A stretch of DNA of 6,037 bases from the NCBI GenBank assembly GCA_030647705.1, contig JAUSJJ010000140.1, forward strand, positions 1-6,037, given 5' to 3'. Every line of letters starts with the position of its first letter. Within the stretch, counting starts at the first letter, position 1. The notes beneath the pieces were generated by a model. The model did not search any database, had not been told where the DNA came from, and was given only the letters and a program-made list of their open reading frames with translations. This document shows, in pieces, positions 4,580 to 6,037 of this stretch. The translations under genes and the position numbers were made by a program. This stretch comes from Dehalococcoidia bacterium (lineage in GTDB: Bacteria > Chloroflexota > Dehalococcoidia > JAUSJJ01).

Positions 4580-5419
4580 CTACACGGCGCCGTTCGGCCG
4601 TGCCAGAGTCTGCTGCAGGCAGCCGTAGAAGTAGTTCCGCGGCCTGGCCCGCAAGAACCGGGTCACGTACTGGCTGCGTCTCACTTTGACACGGTCGCCG
4701 TTTTTCAGGGGCAGCTCCACCTGGCCATCCAGGCTGAGCACAGCCGCAAGGTCGCTCTGCAGCTCCATCTCTATCACTGAGGTCGAGGGCAGCACCAGCG
4801 CTGTGTTCAGCGTCAGGTGGGGCGCCACCGCTTTGAGCACCATCTCTTTGGCCTGGGGCTGGAGGATCGGGCCTCCGGCTGCCAGGGCATAGCCCGTGCT
4901 GCCTGTAGCCGTCGCTACGATGAGGCCGTCGGCCTTGTATGCGCCGAGGAACTCTCCGTCCACCCATGTCTTCACCTGGATGACCCTGCAGCTCGCTCCC
5001 CGGGCTACCACCACATCGTTCAGGGCGGACAACGGGAGGGAGGTCGGCTGTCCTGATCGAGTCATCTCCGCTTGAAGCATGGCCCGCTCCTCGACCCAGC
5101 CTTCGCCTGCGATGAACGCGGGCATCCTCTTCAGGGCCTCGCTGGGGGAGACTTCGGTGAGGAATCCCAGTTTGCCCATGTTCACTCCCAGGATGGGAGA
5201 CTGCCAGGGCAAAGCGATGCGCGCCGTCCTCAGAATAGTGCCGTCTCCGCCGACGCTGACCAGCAACTCGCTTCCGGGAACCTCGGCCCTGGCTTTCTCC
5301 TCGTCCCATGAGGAGCAGACCCAGGCCGTATCCAACGATTTCGAGGCTTTGGACAGGTCTCTGGCCAGCGCCTCCGCTGCAGCGACTTTCGGATTGTATA
5401 TGAAACCGGCCTTCTTCAC
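4580..5419 (-). CDS. nadK: NAD kinase
   Basis: This 279-aa ATP-NAD kinase makes NADP from NAD in the cytosol. The diagnostic motif GGDGT is at 57-61 with catalytic Asp59. It is followed by the LGVNMGKLGFLTE segment (about 77-89), the Asn134-Asp135 pair in ALNDVVVARG, and the glycine-rich YKADGLIVATATGSTGYALAAGGP region (161-184) that binds NAD. Length is typical of bacterial NadK. The start is GTG (5419-5417), which overlaps the tlyA stop as GTGA, with AAAGGA about 5 nt upstream inside tlyA, so the two are probably coupled. tlyA-nadK adjacency is common in several phyla, often with recN. Here recN does not follow; a structured repeat and the GNAT gene do. Confidence 0.96.
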   Translation of the reverse strand: MKKAGFIYNPKVAAAEALARDLSKASKSLDTAWVCSSWDEEKARAEVPGSELLVSVGGDGTILRTARIALPWQSPILGVNMGKLGFLTEVSPSEALKRMPAFIAGEGWVEERAMLQAEMTRSGQPTSLPLSALNDVVVARGASCRVIQVKTWVDGEFLGAYKADGLIVATATGSTGYALAAGGPILQPQAKEMVLKAVAPHLTLNTALVLPSTSVIEMELQSDLAAVLSLDGQVELPLKNGDRVKVRRSQYVTRFLRARPRNYFYGCLQQTLARPNGAV

Positions 5420-6037
5420 TCTGTTCCTTTCCTCAGCAGGGCCAGAAACTCGCGGTTGCCCTCGGCGCCGGCGATGGGCGAAGCCACCAGGCCCCCGAAC
5501 CTCAGTCCCTGCGCCACGGCCCAGGAGATGAAACGTCCCAGCACCTGGGCATGGACCTGCGGGTCTCTGACGATGCCCCCCTTCCCCACCTGCTCGCGGC
5601 CCGCCTCGAACTGGGGCTTGACCAGCACGATGATGACGCCTCCAGGTTTGAGCAGGGCGGCTGCATTTGGCAGCACCATCTCCACGGATATGAAGGACAC
5701 GTCCACGGTGACCAGGTCTACAGGCTCGGGCAGGGAGAAGGGGTGACGGGCGTTGAGCCGTTCCATCATCACTACCCTGGGGTCAGTCCTGAGCCGGTAA
5801 TCGATCTGGCCGTAGCCCACGTCCACGGCGTAGACCCTTCGGGCGCCTCGCTGCAACAGGCAATCGGTGAAGCCTCCGGTCGAGGCTCCGATATCCAGCG
5901 CAGCCAGCGAGGTGACGTCTATGCCGAACGCATCGAGCGCGTGGGCCAGCTTGATGCCGCCCCGGCTGACGTAGAGCGGCCTCTCCGCAAGTCTGATGTC
6001 GGCGTCTTCCGGCACCAGCGTGCCGGGCTTGTCCACC
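5416..6037 (-). CDS. tlyA: TlyA-family rRNA 2'-O-methyltransferase / hemolysin A homologue (5' end off window)
   Basis: About 206 C-terminal residues are visible. The frame stays open to the window edge, and the N-terminal S4 RNA-binding domain (about 55-60 aa) lies beyond it. The visible part starts in the S4-to-methyltransferase linker (DKPGTLV), then shows YVSRGGIKL (Lys29 in visible numbering), the SAM-binding motif LDIGASTGGFTDCLL (47-61), VDVGYGQIDYRLR, Asp112 in TVDVSFIS, Lys140 in LVKPQFEAGREQVGKGG, and Glu196 in GNREFL. The K-D-K-E tetrad of FtsJ/RrmJ-type 2'-O-methyltransferases thus appears complete. Characterised TlyA proteins methylate cytidines in 16S and/or 23S rRNA; the 'hemolysin' label is historical. 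It is the first visible gene of the minus-strand run and overlaps nadK by 4 bases. Confidence 0.94.
   Translation of the reverse strand, partial: VDKPGTLVPEDADIRLAERPLYVSRGGIKLAHALDAFGIDVTSLAALDIGASTGGFTDCLLQRGARRVYAVDVGYGQIDYRLRTDPRVVMMERLNARHPFSLPEPVDLVTVDVSFISVEMVLPNAAALLKPGGVIIVLVKPQFEAGREQVGKGGIVRDPQVHAQVLGRFISWAVAQGLRFGGLVASPIAGAEGNREFLALLRKGTE

Noticed and set aside
4437..5309. A 290-codon open frame on the minus strand overlapping nadK
   Set aside because: It is a different reading frame of the same strand as the clear nadK gene, rich in Arg/Gly/Ser low-complexity sequence with no recognisable motif, and it runs into the repeat at 4434-4535.

Overview
The window looks like a piece of a bacterial chromosome of roughly 60% GC with strong Shine-Dalgarno sites and tightly overlapping genes. 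Core metabolic genes lie at both ends. Between them is a low-GC defence/toxin-antitoxin insertion, and the spacers are full of small structured repeats. A split (two-subunit) class I fumarase, an SdhAB pair, adjacent tlyA-nadK and hairpin-rich repeats would fit a Chloroflexota (Dehalococcoidia-like) or similar environmental anaerobe. This placement is an inference from gene style, not a database match.

Left part, + strand (1-1703): the last 16 codons of sdhA overlap sdhB by one base (TGATG). sdhB is complete and carries ligands for all three Fe-S clusters. A 374-bp spacer follows, packed with four different hairpin repeats. Then comes the beta subunit of class I fumarate hydratase. Succinate dehydrogenase/fumarate reductase and fumarase catalyse consecutive steps (succinate-fumarate-malate). 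The fumarase alpha subunit is not in the window.

Middle, - strand (3065 down to 1718): a consensus-like promoter overlaps GGCTAT operator repeats and drives a ribbon-helix-helix antitoxin. One base of overlap leads into a RelE/ParE-like toxin gene that stops after 33 codons. Three bases after that stop begins an Mrr-type restriction endonuclease, clearly lower in GC than the flanks. The arrangement suggests that an mrr gene replaced the 3' part of a toxin gene and now sits under the antitoxin's own promoter. mrr converges on fumB with only 14 bp between the stop codons. This is the most unusual part of the window.

Spacer 3066-3369: no gene. It holds a MITE-like element with a possible 5-bp target duplication, two oppositely oriented copies of an ATTCCGGC-type repeat, and a GC-rich hairpin.

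Right part, - strand (6037 down to 3370): tlyA (5' end off the window) overlaps nadK. After a 164-bp spacer holding a second copy of the ~105-bp repeat found before fumB comes an ArgA-like GNAT acetyltransferase, then by one-base overlap a Nudix ADP-ribose pyrophosphatase. These four genes read as one transcription unit with an NAD(P)/ADP-ribose flavour. I see no tRNA, rRNA, CRISPR array or transposase.
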